Of a stretch of DNA of 64,000 nt, positions 48,069 through 58,595 are shown piece by piece (the stretch's first letter is position 1; every line of letters starts with the position of its first letter). A model generated the notes under the pieces. It was not told the origin of the DNA and did no database searches. It saw nothing but the letters and a program-made list of their open reading frames with translations. The DNA is taken from positions 110,052 to 174,051 of the forward strand of contig JAGFNQ010002588.1 in assembly GCA_024364735.1 (NCBI GenBank), written 5' to 3'. The position numbers were made by a program, and so were the translations under genes. The stretch comes from Boesenbergia rotunda (taxonomy: Eukaryota > Streptophyta > Magnoliopsida > Zingiberales > Zingiberaceae).

Positions 48069-49612
48069 GATTAGTGTTCGACATAATCATATAATTGTTT
48101 TGCGGAAAACTTTGTCATGATCTCAATTTTGGAAAAATTTTCAATTATGGAAACTTTCCAATTATGGTAAATTTTAGATTTAGGAATTTCAAAGTTTGGA
48201 AATCCTCATGAAATTTTGCAAACTTTTGAATATCTCTGTTTCTGAAATTTTATGATAATTGTGAAAACTTTCCATTTTTGGAAACTTTCTAATTTTGGAA
48301 ATTTCCTAATTTTGAAAATTTTCCAATTTTGGAAATAAGTAAGTTTTCTTTGTACCAGAAACTTACAATAATTCTGAAAACCTTTTAATTTTGGAAACTT
48401 TCCATTTATGAAAAGCTCGTAATTTTGGGTACTTTCTTTTCATGAAAGTCTAGACATTTTATGGAAACATTAATTGACAATTAAATTTAAATTGGTTTTT
48501 AAATTATTAACAAAATTCTTTATTTTGGGGAGTGCCTCGGGGAGCCACCCAAATTAAAATTAGTTGTTATAATTTAATTTCCAATTTTGAATATGAATTG
48601 TTAAAATTGATCTGGGTAGGCCTCGGGGAGCCATCCAAATTATATTATTAACAAGTTTTTTAATTGTCAAGTTTAATTTGGTTATGCCTCGGGGAGCAGG
48701 CCAAATTAGATTTACAACAAATTTCTTTTCTTTGGGGAGTGCCTCGGGGAGCCACCCAAAGTAAATAATTTGTTTTAATTAATTATCTATAAATAAAATA
48801 TGTGATCAAATCTTGGAAATTTTTGAGGTGATTCTCAAACGATAATTTCCTTATTTGATTTATGAGGTGATGCTCTTACATATTGTTGTCTCCAAAATTA
48901 ATTAGGAAAATTGTTTCCTATAGAGTTTATTTCCTTAAATAAGATTTTAATGTAAATAATATGTGGTTGAATTAAGGGAATCTGTCTCTTAATTTAATAA
49001 GATTTGATTTAGAGAAATCAAAGTCTTAAACATATTATTTCCGAAATTGATTATGACAATTTAGGAAATTGTTTCCCAAAACAATTCCTTGAATAAAGAG
49101 TGAAATTAGAATTAGGAAATCCGGTTCCTAATTGAATTAATGAGACTTGATAAATTAAGTCACATACATACTTTATTAAGGAAATCGTTAGAACATGACA
49201 TAATTATATGTCATGAATGTGCTTAAAAGGAAAAAGGATGAGACCCAAAACCCCTTACAAAATATTAAGGCCAACACCTTCCATTAATATGGTTAGAACC
49301 GGAGTTTTGTTTCTTGTTTGGGTTGATGGACACATCCATGCCCGGCTTGAACCTCAACATGTTCAAACCATGGAATTAGTTTATGATTAATATAGTTGGA
49401 GTCAGAGGTCAATCCTTAGTTTTGGTTGTTGGACACATCTAAGCCTGACTAAATGGTTGAATGAGCTCCAACCATATTAAAACTATTTCTTGATTAATGG
49501 GTCAGCCTTAAGCTTGGAGCATCGATTTGTTGTGCCACAGCCAAGGTCGATGTAAAGAGAGGTGCAGTTGGGTGCTATGTATATTGTTGCATACTTGTTA
49601 ATGAGTTAACAA
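48069..49612 (+). other. Angela leader with repeats and a four-hairpin array
   Basis: From 48120 to 48430 the phrase GGAAACTTTCCAATTTTGG recurs with changes. From 48524 to 48761 four units share GCCTCGGGGAGC between complementary arms. At 49300-49480 two copies of a roughly 110-bp unit occur (GGTTGATGGACACATCCATG / GGTTGTTGGACACATCTAAG). There is no gene. Element B enters at 49613. Confidence 0.7.
48524..48761 (+). repeat. Four hairpins with a common GCCTCGGGGAGC core
   Basis: The arms differ between units but stay complementary: TTTGGG/CCCAAA (unit 1), TGGGT/ATCCA with one G-U (unit 2), TAATTTGG (48674-48681)/CCAAATTA (48701-48708) (unit 3), and CTTTGGG (48730-48736)/CCCAAAG (48755-48761) (unit 4). 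Confidence 0.75.
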
Positions 49613-51070
49613 TGTTGGTGCAGAAAGCACCCAAGTCGAACTTGAGTTTTGATAATGGCAAAAGGGTTCAAAAGTTAAGTCTTATTTGTTATCTAACATG
49701 CTACTCAAGTGTGCAGGAAAAGTCCTAGCGAAGGACTGCTAGGCACTGGCGTAGGAATGCCAAGGTAAAAAGTCCTAGCGAAGGACTGCTAAGCACTGGC
49801 GAAGGAATGTCAGGGTAAAAAGTCCTAGCGAAGGACTGCTAGGCACTGGCGAAGGAATGCCAGGGTAAAAAGTCCTAGCGAAGGACTGCTAGGTACTGGC
49901 GAAAGAATGCCAGGGTACTGAAGACCTAGCGAAGGAATGCTAGGCACCAGGCGAAGGACAGCTTGAGACTGAAGACCTGGCGAAGGAATGCTAGGCACTG
50001 GGCGAAGGACAGCTTGGTATCCAAGACCTGGCGAAGGACCGCTAAGTAAAAGTCTAACTGGAGGAGCCGGTTGGCATCAGGTACATTCTCCCGAGAGGAG
50101 TAGGTGAGGACGAGTTCCCCGTCGAGGGAACAGTAGGCGTCGGTTCGACCTAGGGTTCCATTTTGGAGGCCCAAAGTCAGAACCAAGACAGCTAAGGCTG
50201 TATAAACTAACATCTTATTGTTTTATGTTGTTTGGACTAACCCTAGATGCAGGACCGACGGAACGAGTGTCTGCAGCTCAGAGAGCCTTAAAGGAGTGAG
50301 GCAAAGGCTGAGTAGGGCGCCCGGAGTGTCCCGGGCGCCCCCAAGGTGAACATAAACAGTTGAAGCAAAGGAACTGCATCTGCAGCTCATGGGCGGGGCG
50401 CCCCCGTGATCCCGGGCGCCCCGGCTGCTCCCGGGCGCCCTGGATGGTCCGGGCGCCCCCAGGTGAAGCTAACGAAGCAGATCCCATCGAAGCCAACGGA
50501 TAAGACTTGACCCGGTCAACCCGGGCGCCCCCAGCGTCCCGGGCGCCCCCGTCAAGATCTGATCCCGAGTTTGAAGGGATCAGAAGATGACCGAGTGAAA
50601 GTCGGATCGACCGACATGTGGGGGGGCCCCCGACGTCCCGGGCGCCCCCAGGGGCTATAAATAGGCCCTCGACACTAAGGCTTCGAACAACAATTCATTC
50701 AACGCAATCACGCTCTTCTGCTCCCGCGCTCTGCTCCGGAAACCTCCCGACTTGAGACTCAAGCGCCGACGACGTCCCGTTGCTCCGAAAATTCAATCTA
50801 CATCGGACGTCGGTAAAAGAAGAGTTACTTTTAAGTTTACTATACTGCTTTTGTAATATCTCTTTGTAAACGTTTTGCGCACTTATAGAATTGCCCGCAG
50901 AAAACGGTCAACGACCGTGGGCCTTGGAGTAGGAGTCGACCTAGGCTCCAAACCAAGTAAAACCACCTGTGTTCGCGATTGATTTTATTCCGCTGCATAC
51001 TTGCTCTAGTTTTCATCCGAAAAGCGTTTAACGATATTCACCCCCCTCGATCGTTTCTCTCGATCCAACA
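49613..51070 (+). repeat. 5' LTR of element B
   Basis: TGTTGGTGCAGAAAGC to CGATCCAACA, 1458 bp. Hairpin array 49724-50131, GGGCGCCC boxes about 50315-50650, TATA box TATAAATA at 50656-50663. It differs slightly from the 3' LTR, partly in the number of hairpin units. Confidence 0.92.
50656..50663 (+). promoter_or_regulatory. TATA box, 5' LTR of element B
   Basis: TATAAATAGGCCC; the same box is at 57870-57877 in the 3' LTR. Confidence 0.65.
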
Positions 51071-51072
51071 AG

Positions 51073-51120
51073 TGGTATCAGAGCGGGGAAGTTCAAATTT
51101 GGTGCAACCACCAGTTTGAA
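51073..51120 (+). other. Primer binding site and adjoining hairpin, element B
   Basis: TGGTATCAGAGC at 51073-51084. The arms TTCAAATTTGGTG (51092-51104) and CACCAGTTTGAA (51109-51120) enclose CAAC. Compared with element A one C has become T, which keeps a G-U pair in RNA. Confidence 0.85.
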
Positions 51121-51310
51121 AATTTTTTCGGATTATTTTTCTTTTCGAAATTTTTCTTTAATATTTTTTTCGTTCGAAATTCTTCTCGTTGATTGAGGTT
51201 GGTGCAACACCCCTCGACAAATATTTTTTTCCTTTATCCCGCACTACTAATCCAAGACCAAGTCTTGGGATATTCCTTTTTTTGTGTGTCTAGTTTACAT
51301 TTCAGATAAA

Positions 51311-52963
51311 ATGGCCATGCAAGAAGGCTTCAGCACCGCAAGACCATCTCTCTTCAGTGGAGAAGACTTCTCCTACTGGAAGAGCAGAATGGAGGTCCAC
51401 CTGAAAACTCAGGTGGACATGTGGATAATCATCCAGTCCGGACTGGAGATTCCGAGAAATGCTGAAGGAGTACCTCAAAGCTACACAGAGTGGGACACCG
51501 CTCTGAAACGGAAAATTGAAGCGGATGCAAAGGCGACCCAGACCCTTCAATGCGGCTTAACAAAAGAGGAGCTGAACCGGGTGGGCCCTTTCAACAGTGC
51601 CAAGGAGCTGTGGGGAAAACTGATCGAGCTGCACGAAGGAACATCAGACACTCAGATCAGCAAGAGAGATCTGCTTCTGAACAAGCTGTATACCATCAAA
51701 ATGACCGACAATGAAACAGCAGCTCAGCTTCACGCCCGAATTCAAGAACTAATGAATGGTCTACACACCATTGGTCATAAGGTTGAAAACCGTGACCTAA
51801 TAAGGTATGCTCTAAATGCTTTCCCGAGAAACACCTTGTGGGCATCTATGGTAGATGCATACAAGGTTTCAAGGGATCTTTCAAAAATTAAATTAGATGA
51901 ATTGTTCTCTGAATTAGAGTTACATGAACAGACTAACTGCAATTTGGCCGAGAAAGGTATTGCCTTGGTTGCAGGTAAAACTGGAAGGACAACAAAGAAA
52001 AAGCCTCAACCTGAACCCGAGTCCAACTCAGACTCAGACTCAGAAGACGAAGAAGGAGATCGACCTAAGCTGGTCCGACTGGCCCGAAGCTACTACAAGG
52101 AACTGAAGAACCAAACCAACAGAAGGAAAGTCAGCCAAAGAAGGGATGAACCAGCTGAACCCGCAAACGAAAAGAACAAGCCCAATGTGACCTGCTACGA
52201 GTGCAAGAAGAAGGGCCACTACAAGACCGAATGCCCTAACTTGAAGGAAGCAAAGAAGACAAGGAAGAAAAAGGCACTTCAAGCAACGTGGGACGAGTCC
52301 TCCTCCGAAGAAGAAGAAGAGGTCCCACAGTCGATCCTACTAGCACTGACCTCCTCAGAAGAAGTCGAGACCGAGTCAGAATCAGAACAGGACGACGGCA
52401 GACTGACCTTTTCAGAGGATGGCGAAATCAAGGTAAGTGGATTTACTAGAAGTCAATTAAATGAGTTAATATCTTATCTTTCTCGAGATTTGGTGAAAGC
52501 TAAACTCCGAGTCGAATCCCTCCGACAGGAAGTAAAACTCCTGAAAGAGGGAGCTGACTCTAGACCCTTAACCGAGAAGGTTCAAGAAGGAACTTCTACT
52601 CAAGTTGAAAAACTTGAGAAAAAGAACTCCTCCCTGAAAACTCAGGTTAAGGATCTAAGGTCAGCTTTAGAACGATTCACTTCTGGTTCTAAGGGTCTTG
52701 ACATGATTCTTGGAAGACAGAAATCAGTTCTAAATCGATCCGGACTTGGCTATAGAACCAAATCTAGACAAAGATCCTACTTTGCTGTACTGAATCAGTC
52801 TAGAAATAAAGTTCAGGCATGGGTGCCTAAACTGTACCTGAACAAACCAACTGGATCAAATCAATATTGGATCCCCAAGGACAAGATTCACATCTTGCCT
52901 AACCATTACCGTGGCTTTAGTCCAGGGGGAGCCAAATTAAAAACTATATTTATTGTTAGATAG
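51311..52963 (+). CDS. gag: SIRE-type Gag of element B, intact
   Basis: The open frame is 559 codons from 51284; the likely start is the second Met at 51311 (MAMQEGFSTARPSLFSGEDF), which aligns with the start in element A, giving 550 residues. N-terminal part: SYWKSRMEVHLKTQVDMWII and TLQCGLTKEELNRVG (copia Gag, UBN2-type). Middle: RDLLLNKLYTIKMTDNETAA and MVDAYKVSRDLSKIKLDELF. An acidic Ser/Asp/Glu stretch precedes one CCHC zinc knuckle (CYECKKKGHYKTEC, about 52190-52235). A coiled coil follows (LVKAKLRVESLRQEVKLLKE), then the SIRE block SKGLDMILGRQKSVLNRSGL. Gag would coat element RNA. The frame ends with TAG where protease would begin in an autonomous relative. It is the only intact retroelement reading frame of this size in the window. 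Confidence 0.88.
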   Translation: MAMQEGFSTARPSLFSGEDFSYWKSRMEVHLKTQVDMWIIIQSGLEIPRNAEGVPQSYTEWDTALKRKIEADAKATQTLQCGLTKEELNRVGPFNSAKELWGKLIELHEGTSDTQISKRDLLLNKLYTIKMTDNETAAQLHARIQELMNGLHTIGHKVENRDLIRYALNAFPRNTLWASMVDAYKVSRDLSKIKLDELFSELELHEQTNCNLAEKGIALVAGKTGRTTKKKPQPEPESNSDSDSEDEEGDRPKLVRLARSYYKELKNQTNRRKVSQRRDEPAEPANEKNKPNVTCYECKKKGHYKTECPNLKEAKKTRKKKALQATWDESSSEEEEEVPQSILLALTSSEEVETESESEQDDGRLTFSEDGEIKVSGFTRSQLNELISYLSRDLVKAKLRVESLRQEVKLLKEGADSRPLTEKVQEGTSTQVEKLEKKNSSLKTQVKDLRSALERFTSGSKGLDMILGRQKSVLNRSGLGYRTKSRQRSYFAVLNQSRNKVQAWVPKLYLNKPTGSNQYWIPKDKIHILPNHYRGFSPGGAKLKTIFIVR

Positions 52964-54179
52964 AACTTAATTCTTGATTGTAATTTGCTTGTTTGATTGT
53001 TTGTTTAATTTCTGCAATTTACCATGCCTAGACTTAGGAATGGTTAGTTTAAGGACTGGACAAACTTAACTGAAACTTGACTACATAGTATTGGGTGGAG
53101 GTGAGATGATAGTACATTAGGGAAACCAATTCTAATAAGGTCAAGTATACTTGGTCTCTTTAGACTGGTGAAACTAGCCGAAGCTACCGATCCAAGACCC
53201 AAACTAGTTAGACCAGAATTTTTCAAAGATTAATTTTGAAAATGAAATTTCATTAAAAGGCTTTGTCAAGGAAAGGGTTGATGATCCAATAAGGCTACGG
53301 CCAAAGAAGGCCTAGTGCCTCGCCAAGACCTGGAAGCCAATTTTTGAAATTCAAATTCAAATTATTCTTTGTCAAATTCAAATCTAACATAAATTTTCAG
53401 TTACTTATAGACTTAAACACTCTTTTCAAAATAAATTCAATTGTTTTCAAAATTAATTCATGTTTTTCAAAATAAATCATGTTTTTCAAAATTCTATCTA
53501 CCAAAACTTGTCTCACAAATCCTATAAGGTCAACGTGATTGAAAACCCTAGATTGGGTGAGACAGTAGAATTAAACTCAATTGTAATTCCTTTAATACCT
53601 ATATTGTGGTTTAATCCTGTAGTTCAGAATGTAGTCAAAACATGGTCAACGCAGTCAAACCATGGTCAACGTGGTCAAACCATGGTTAACATAGTCAAAC
53701 CATAGTCAAAGCAGTCAAACCATAGTCAAAGCAGTCAAACCATGGTCAACCCAACTAAACCATGGTCAAACAATGACAAGACATCAAATTTGTCACTTCC
53801 TATACACTCCGGGCGCCCGTGACTCCTCGGGCGCCCCCCCATGACTCTATCTTCTCTCAAGGCAAAAAGCTGCCTTTAATCCCTTGGTAAGGGCGCCCGG
53901 AACCACGCGGGCGCCCCCATCACAGTCAATGCAGCAAAAGCTGCAAAATCAGCCTGACCAGGGCGCCCGAGCCACTCCGGGCGCCCCTAACCAACCCCAG
54001 TCTCTGCCATGGCAGAGACCACTGTCCCGGGCGCCCAGGAGCTCCCGGGCGCCCCCAATAACCTGCCTATAAAAAGGCATCCGAACCCCCTCTTCTTCCC
54101 ACACCAAAAACCATCCTCCTTCCTCCCTTCCTTCCTTCCAAGAAGATCAAGTGACACTTGTGCTTCCTCAATCTCAACC
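52964..54179 (+). other. Spacer between gag and second ORF of element B
   Basis: No pol. Part of it (53084-53340) matches element A. A tandem repeat of roughly 17-20 bp (ATGGTCAACGTGGTCAAACC and variants) runs from 53633 to 53770. About eight GGGCGCCC boxes lie at 53808-54056, followed by a TATAAAAAGG at 54065-54074 that could be a TATA box for the second ORF. Confidence 0.65.
54065..54074 (+). promoter_or_regulatory. Possible internal TATA box before the second ORF of element B
   Basis: TATAAAAAGG follows a GGGCGCCC box cluster and lies about 115 bp before the proposed ATG at 54180. This is the same box-then-TATA order as in the LTR. It is inference, not demonstrated. Confidence 0.35.
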
Positions 54180-55475
54180 ATGCCTCCCCGGTATGATTTG
54201 TTTTATGCATTTAGAATTACTTTCCTAATTCCTTTTGCATTTAGAATTATTTTCTTAATTCATTTCTTATAAATGCATGTCTCTCAACTTAGAAAACGCC
54301 GAGCAAACCAAGCGCACCCTGGTACCGAACCGAGTCCCGACCCTAGGTTTCCGACTCTAGAACTGTGTAATAAGTTCGCTCGAATGACTTACAAGCCTAT
54401 CAAAACTAGCTATCTCAATAGACATTTCTTTACCCAATCTTGTCCTTTAGCCATGAATGTCATAAACTTTTATCAACTAGATAATCTAGTATTCTGCACT
54501 CATTCGATTAATACATCTTTATATGCCGAATTCTATAATAACATAGTTAGACAGAACGATCTCATGTTTAACACTACTGTTCAAGGGATACCCCTGTCAA
54601 TCACCCCTACCTTGCTAAATCGATTCCTTGGACTACGACCCTCCCAGTGCACCTTTTGTTGCTATCCACCTAGGAATCCTCCATTTGATCCTCCCTACTC
54701 TCACATTACTCTAGACACTCTCCACTCCTATTTCTATAGGGAAGCTAGACTCCCCGCAGATAGACGATTCCAGTCCGTTGACCTTCAGGTCCAGGACTAC
54801 GCCCTGTACAGAGTTCTGGTTCGATGCATCTTACCACTATCCACTAGGGATGTCGCGACCATGCGACCCTTCCATACTTTCCTTCTGTATGCCCTGATCC
54901 ATCATCTAGACATTGACATTGGCCTTCACATGTTCCATGCTATCTTACATGCCTCCAGTGTCACGACTCAGGGTCGGGTACGCACTCCCTTCTGCCACAT
55001 CATCACCTCCATCCTTCATCACCACGGTCGTGACATTACCGTAGGTGAAATAATTGAGATGGCCGATTTTGACGAGATAGGATTTAGGAACTTCTCTTTA
55101 GCTGGTATAGATGTATCGGCCACCGGGGTTTTGACTTGGAGACGATAGCGAGCCAGAGCGCAGATCGACTCAGACGAAGAGGTAGACGTTGACGTTGCAG
55201 ATCTGGCAGCAGAGGTCCGAGCACACATAGACGAGCCCCCTCCACCGACACTCTACGAGAGAGTGACACGGCTGGAGACACATGTCCAGAGCCTCCGAGA
55301 GGAAGTGGAGGCAAATCATACCGAAGATATGGAGACAAATCTGGGTTACTATACTAGGTATATGAGCGCCCTTAGAGCTGAGAGGGAGGCCAGAGACGCA
55401 CAGTATCACGAGATGATGGCACTATTTCGATCGTGGCAGCCTGACTCATCTAACCACCCTGGCCCTTCTTCATAG
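54180..55475 (+). pseudogene. Second ORF of element B: accessory protein, one intron, one in-frame stop
   Basis: The main open frame is 54273-55148 and continues in the same frame after a TAG at 55146 to a stop at 55475. A short upstream ATG (CAACCATGCC, 54180) followed by a GT at 54191 and an AG at 54291-54292 would give a 102-bp intron and a basic N-terminus (MPPRKRRANQ). The body has NVINFYQLDNLVF, LYAEFYNNIV and GIPLSITPTLLNRFLGL. This pattern resembles the 'putative plant transposon protein' domain (PF20167-type) found in plant retroelement proteins. The C-terminal part after the TAG is acidic, then a coiled coil (RVTRLETHVQSLREEVEANH). There are no membrane segments, so it does not look like an envelope protein. 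Its function is unknown. Family assignment is from pattern memory and moderate at best. Confidence 0.55.
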
Positions 55476-56875
55476 TTAGACTATTTTCAGCATTGTACTA
55501 AGTAACTAAAACTTGACTCATGTTTGACTCTACTGGACCCTTGTTTGACCAGTTAACCTATTTTGTTTGACTACTTATTTGACTTGAGTATCTGATCTTT
55601 ACTATGCTTGGTAGAATAGGTTGAGTCTACTATCAGTTTTCTTACTACTTTGTCCATTTCAAAATCAATTTTTAAAATAGTTTTTAAATGCTTTCAAAAT
55701 CAGCTTTTATTTAGTTTTGAAAAGGTTTGAAAAATAAAATTTTTGACTTAGTTTTATTTTCAAAACTACCCCTTTCAAAACTAGGGCTTTTTCGAAAATA
55801 GACTTAGCCTATGACCTAACCCTAGAACTGCATGCACCTATAGATTTAGAAGCTAGCATCTCACAAGCACCTTAGGGTACTTTTGATTGATAACTTAGAA
55901 AGGGTTGAGATGCTTAGGTCTTTGCCTTAATTCAAGATGCTTTAAGTCAGTGCATCTGCAGTAATTGGGGCACTAAATACAACTTACATAGTAATCATGT
56001 TTAGAAAATCTAACTTGAACAGAACACTTAACTTGACTAACCCTAGCAAAAACTACTATTTATAACAGTTAGTAAGTAGCTAATTGGGTTAGACAGGTCC
56101 CTAAAAGAGGAAATTGAAACTGATTTGATTTAATTCTCATCATGAATTGGTTCAGTACAGCAAAATCATGCAAGTTATTTTCCTTTATGCAATTTAATTA
56201 TTCTGTTTCTGCTATATTTTTTTGTGTTTGATATATGGCAAAGGGGGAGAGATAGGAAAGGAGAGAGTTTAAAATTTTTTCTCTAACTCAAACTCTATCC
56301 TTTATTCAAAAAGTACTTAATTAAATTTTTCAAAAGTACTTAATTTTTTAAAAATACTAAGTTTTTTAAAACTTTTCTAAGTACTTAAGTTTTTCAAAAC
56401 TTTTCTAAGTTTTTCAAAATATAAACTTTTCTAAGTTTTTCAAAACATTTCTAAGTACTTAAGTTTTTCAAAACTTCCCTAAGTACTCCTAAGTACTTAA
56501 TTTTTCAAATTTCAATAAGTACGTTAAAACTTAAAGTTTTCAAAACTTCTTTGAGTACTTTAAACTTAAGGCGTCAAAATTTTCCTTAGTACTCAAACTT
56601 AAGCTTTCAGAATCCTTCTTAAGTTTTTTAAGTATTTAAACTTAAAATATTCTACAAGTTCTCCAAAATAGACAACCAAAATTATTTTCTATTGAAAATT
56701 ATTCTAAGTAAAAATCCATCTTTAAACTTAGAATTTATTTTCAAAAACCCCACGAAGTTTTGAAAAATCTAGGGGGAGATTCCTTCCAGGGGGAGGGAAC
56801 AAAATTTAATTTTTACTTGCTCTGATTAACTTAACTTTTTAAACCAGGGTTGCCATAAATCTAAAAGGGGGAGAT
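55476..56875 (+). other. Non-coding 3' part of element B with polypurine tract
   Basis: Many TTTTCAAAA and AAGTACTTAA phrases occur (56280-56640) with no gene. The polypurine tract AAAAGGGGGAGAT lies directly before the 3' LTR. Confidence 0.6.
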
Positions 56876-58285
56876 TGTTGGTGCAGAAAGCACCTAAGTC
56901 GAACCTGAGTTTTAATAATGGCAAAAGGGTTCAAAAGTTAAGTCTTATTTGTTATCTAACATGCTACTCAAGTGTGTAGGAAAGTCCTAGCGAAGGACTG
57001 CTAGGCACTGGTGAAGGAATGCCAGGGTAAAAAGTCCTAGCGAAGGACTGCTAGGCACTGGCGAAGGAATGTTAGGGTAAAAAGTCCTAGCGAAGGACTG
57101 CTAGGTACTGGCGAAGGAATGCCAGGGTACTGAAGACCTGGCGAAGGAATGCTAGGCACCAGGCGAAGGACAGCTTGGGACTGAAGACCTGTCGAAGGAA
57201 TGCTAGGCACCGGGCGAAGGACAACTTGGTATCCAAGACCTGGCGAAGGACCGCTAGGCAAAAGTCCAACCGGAGGAGCCGGTTGACATCAGGTACATTC
57301 TCCCGAGAGGAGTAGGTGAGGACGCGTTCCCCGTCGAGGGATCAGTAGGCGTCGGTTCGACCTAGAGTTCCATTTTGGAGGCCCAAAGTCAGAACCAAGA
57401 CAGCTAAGGCTGTATAAACTAACATCTTATTGTTTTATGTTGTTTTGGACTAACCCGGATGCAGGACCGAAGGAACGTGTGTCTGCAGCTCAGAGAGCCT
57501 CAAAGGAGTGAGGCAAAGGCTGAGTAGGGCGCCCGGAGTGTCCCGGGCGCCCCCAAGGTGAACACAAACAGTTGAAGCAAAGGAACTGCGTCTGCAGCTC
57601 ATGGGCGGGGCGCCCCCGTGCTCCCGGGCGCCCCCGCTGCTCCCGGGCGCCCCGGATGGTCCGGGCGTCCCCAGGTGAAGCTAACGAAGCAGATCCCATC
57701 GAAGCCAACGGATAAGACTTGACCCGGTCAACCCGGGTGCCCCCAGCGTCCCGGGCGCCCCCGTCAAGATCTGATCCCGAGTTTGAAGGGATCAGAAGCT
57801 AACTGAGTGAAAGTCGGATCGACCGACACGTGGGGGGGCGCCCCCGACATCCCGGGTGCCCCCAGGGGCTATAAATAGGCCCTCGACCCTAAGGCTTCGA
57901 ACAACAATTCATTCAACGCAATCACGCTCTTCTGCTCCCACGCTCTGCTCCGGAAACCTCCCGACTCGAGACTCAAGCGCCGACGACGTCCCATTGCTCC
58001 GAAAATTCAATCTACATCGGACGTCGGTAAAAGAAGAGTTACTTTTAAGTTTACTATACTGCTTTTGTAATATCTCTCTGTAAACGTTTTGCGCACTTAT
58101 AGAATTGCCCGCAGAAAACGGTCAACGACCGTCGACCTTGGAGTAGGAGTCGACCTAGGCTCCGAACCAAGTAAAACCACCTGTGTTCGCGATTGATTTT
58201 ATTCCGCTGCGTACTTGCTCTAGTTTTCATCCGAAAAGCGTTTAACGATATTCACCCCCCCTCTATCGTTTCTCTCGATCCAACA
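56876..58285 (+). repeat. 3' LTR of element B
   Basis: It matches the 5' LTR with small changes and fewer hairpin units: hairpin array 56985-57343, GGGCGCCC boxes 57527-57860, TATA box 57870-57877. It ends CCAACA, followed by the TSD AACAA. Confidence 0.92.
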
Positions 58286-58595
58286 AACAACTCAATGATT
58301 TATGCAAACATTCAATTAGTTGATAGCATAATGTGATAGTTACATATGTATAATATGTAATCGGTATAATTACCTACCTTCATAGCTATGAATAACTTGA
58401 TGGACTCTATCCATGGTTGTTCTTATCTATGGTTGGATATCAACCTATTTGGAGATGTTCCTACGATCTCCCGAATTGATAAAAAGGGTTATTCAATTCG
58501 AAAAATAAATAGGATTTAATTAATGTATATTGATGCATTCTTTATCATTCTTCTCATATAAGCTCAATTTGTATTTCTAGGATAATCACTTAATC

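Larger units (their letters stand above)
49613..58285 (+). mobile_element. Gag-only SIRE-type retrotransposon 'B' with extra ORF, TSD AACAA
   Basis: It is complete, with AACAA at 49608-49612 and 58286-58290. LTRs are 49613-51070 and 56876-58285; the primer site is 51073-51084, gag 51311-52963, a second ORF 54180-55475, and the polypurine tract AAAAGGGGGAGAT at 56863-56875. It lacks protease, integrase and reverse transcriptase. It is related to element A in LTR layout, gag and post-gag spacer. It sits in the leader of the Angela element and is therefore the youngest layer here. Confidence 0.93.

Noticed and set aside
54180..55475. Envelope-like protein of an endogenous retrovirus-type element
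   Set aside because: No signal peptide or membrane segment and no fusion-like region; the frame looks like a soluble retroelement accessory protein.
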